Under the pieces are notes generated by a model. It was not told where the DNA came from, did no database searches, and worked only from the letters and a program-made list of their open reading frames with translations. Position numbers and translations under genes: made by a program. 6,036 bases of DNA from Methanomassiliicoccaceae archaeon (lineage in GTDB: Archaea; Thermoplasmatota; Thermoplasmata; Methanomassiliicoccales; Methanomethylophilaceae). Positions 5,257-6,036 of the stretch are shown here, one piece after another (position 1 is the stretch's first letter; the number at the start of each line of letters is the position of its first letter). The stretch is from the NCBI GenBank assembly GCA_031254685.1, contig JAIRTZ010000075.1, positions 1 through 6,036 of the forward strand, read 5' to 3'.

Positions 5257-6036
5257 ATGGACCGTGCACAGATGATCAAAGAGGAGGCATTGCGGCTAGG
5301 TTTCGGAAAATGCGGCATAATAAGCGTTGACGCGGTGAAAGGGTACAAGGAGAGGATCGACCAAAGGGTGGCGGCGTTCCCGCAGTCCGCCCTGATGTAT
5401 TATCAGTTCGCCCACTTCGCCGACGTCCGTCAGAAGTTCCCGTGGGCAATGTCGCTTGTCGTATGCGTGCACGACTACGGGAGATACAAAGTTCCGAAAG
5501 GTCTTGAGGGACGTGTAGGGAAGGCGTACATGTTCGACGGCCGTAAGGACAAGAACGCGGACGCGTTCATCGCCAAAGAGGCGCTGATGAAGTTCATCGA
5601 AGGCATGGGGATAAAGGTCGGATGCGACAACGAGCACGGCGTGACGTCGTTACGTTACGCGGCCGAGAAGGCCGGTCTGGGAAAGATGAGGAGGAACAAT
5701 TTCTTTTACACCGAGGAGGGCTCGTGGAACAGTATCGTGGTGCTTGCGATAGGCGAAGAAATGGAACTGATCGAAAAGAACAGCGTCAAGGAATGCCCGG
5801 ACGGCTGCGGCAAGTGCGCATCCGCCTGCCCGACGGGATCCCTTACGGGGGCGTTCGCGATGCATCCGATGAAGTGCGTGTCATTCATGACGTCGATCGG
5901 CGGGAACCTCGTGAACCTCGTCGACAATCATCTTTCGGAAGGGATAGGCAGATGGGTCTACGGATGCGACGAATGCCAGAGCGCCTGCCCGTTCAATCAG
6001 CGCCCTCCCGGAGATGCCGAATTCCCGGGGCTGAAG
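5257..6036 (+). CDS. QueG-like double [4Fe-4S] cluster protein (3' truncated by window edge)
   Basis: The frame from the ATG at 5257 stays open for 260 codons to the window edge. Two ferredoxin-type motifs are visible: C180-x3-C184-x2-C187-x3-C191-P, and C207 with C237-x2-C240-Q-x2-C244-P. The layout matches epoxyqueuosine reductase QueG: after the first motif comes K-C-V-S-F-M-T (QueG has R-C-I-S-Y-L-T), then G-C-D-E-C-Q-S-A-C-P-F-N (QueG G-C-D-D-C-Q-x-x-C-P-W-N). Upstream, A-A-E-K-A-G-L-G matches the A-G-L-G-W-I-G-K segment of the DUF1730 domain. QueG is a cobalamin-dependent enzyme of tRNA queuosine synthesis. Here the W-I-G-K is replaced by K-M-R-R, the V-D-S-A-P motif with the catalytic Asp is not seen (C-D-N-E-H-G is near that place), and the first Cys spacing is one residue longer. 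Function is therefore open: a QueG relative or another cytoplasmic redox or corrinoid-reducing protein. It has its own promoter and is probably not co-transcribed with the RCC1 gene. Confidence 0.83.
   Translation, partial: MDRAQMIKEEALRLGFGKCGIISVDAVKGYKERIDQRVAAFPQSALMYYQFAHFADVRQKFPWAMSLVVCVHDYGRYKVPKGLEGRVGKAYMFDGRKDKNADAFIAKEALMKFIEGMGIKVGCDNEHGVTSLRYAAEKAGLGKMRRNNFFYTEEGSWNSIVVLAIGEEMELIEKNSVKECPDGCGKCASACPTGSLTGAFAMHPMKCVSFMTSIGGNLVNLVDNHLSEGIGRWVYGCDECQSACPFNQRPPGDAEFPGLK

Overview
This is a GC-rich (roughly 55%) window in which all recognisable genes lie on the + strand. It looks archaeal, and a methanogen of the Methanomassiliicoccales/Thermoplasmata type is the best guess. The reasons are large exported proteins anchored by a C-terminal membrane helix with no LPXTG sorting signal, strong GGAGG-type ribosome binding sites, a TATA-like AT-rich box upstream of the last gene, and hairpin/T-rich gene ends. 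This assignment is inference: no rRNA, tRNA or methanogenesis marker is present.

Layout. (1) Positions 1-1868 hold the 3' part of a large surface protein whose beginning lies outside the window. It has tandem 90-residue repeats in exact 270-bp register, a divergent fifth unit, one W-x-G-D type bacterial-repeat domain, a transmembrane helix and a carboxypeptidase-regulatory-like tail. (2) A 150-bp gap follows with two small hairpins, the second followed by a T tract (likely terminator). (3) Positions 2019-2393 encode a small three-helix membrane protein with a DUF1648-like motif. (4) Positions 2398-2454 form a nested inverted repeat. (5) Positions 2486-2623 encode a 45-residue RelB/DinJ-like ribbon-helix-helix protein with no toxin next to it. 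(6) Positions 2668-5136 encode an 822-residue exported protein: signal peptide, Ig-like domain, seven RCC1 blades, two putative-Ig (He_PIG-like) domains, an X2-like domain, a Gly/Asn-rich stalk and a C-terminal membrane anchor. (7) A gap at 5137-5256 carries a terminator hairpin and a TATA-like promoter. (8) From 5257 to the window edge runs the N-terminal 260 residues of a QueG-like double [4Fe-4S] protein.

Together the window reads as a cell-surface locus (two large anchored, potentially glycosylated proteins around a small membrane protein and a tiny DNA-binding protein) followed by an unrelated redox gene with its own promoter. The parts most worth a second look are the nested palindrome with the orphan antitoxin-like gene, the in-register 270-bp repeats, and the QueG-like protein, which lacks the expected Asp motif.
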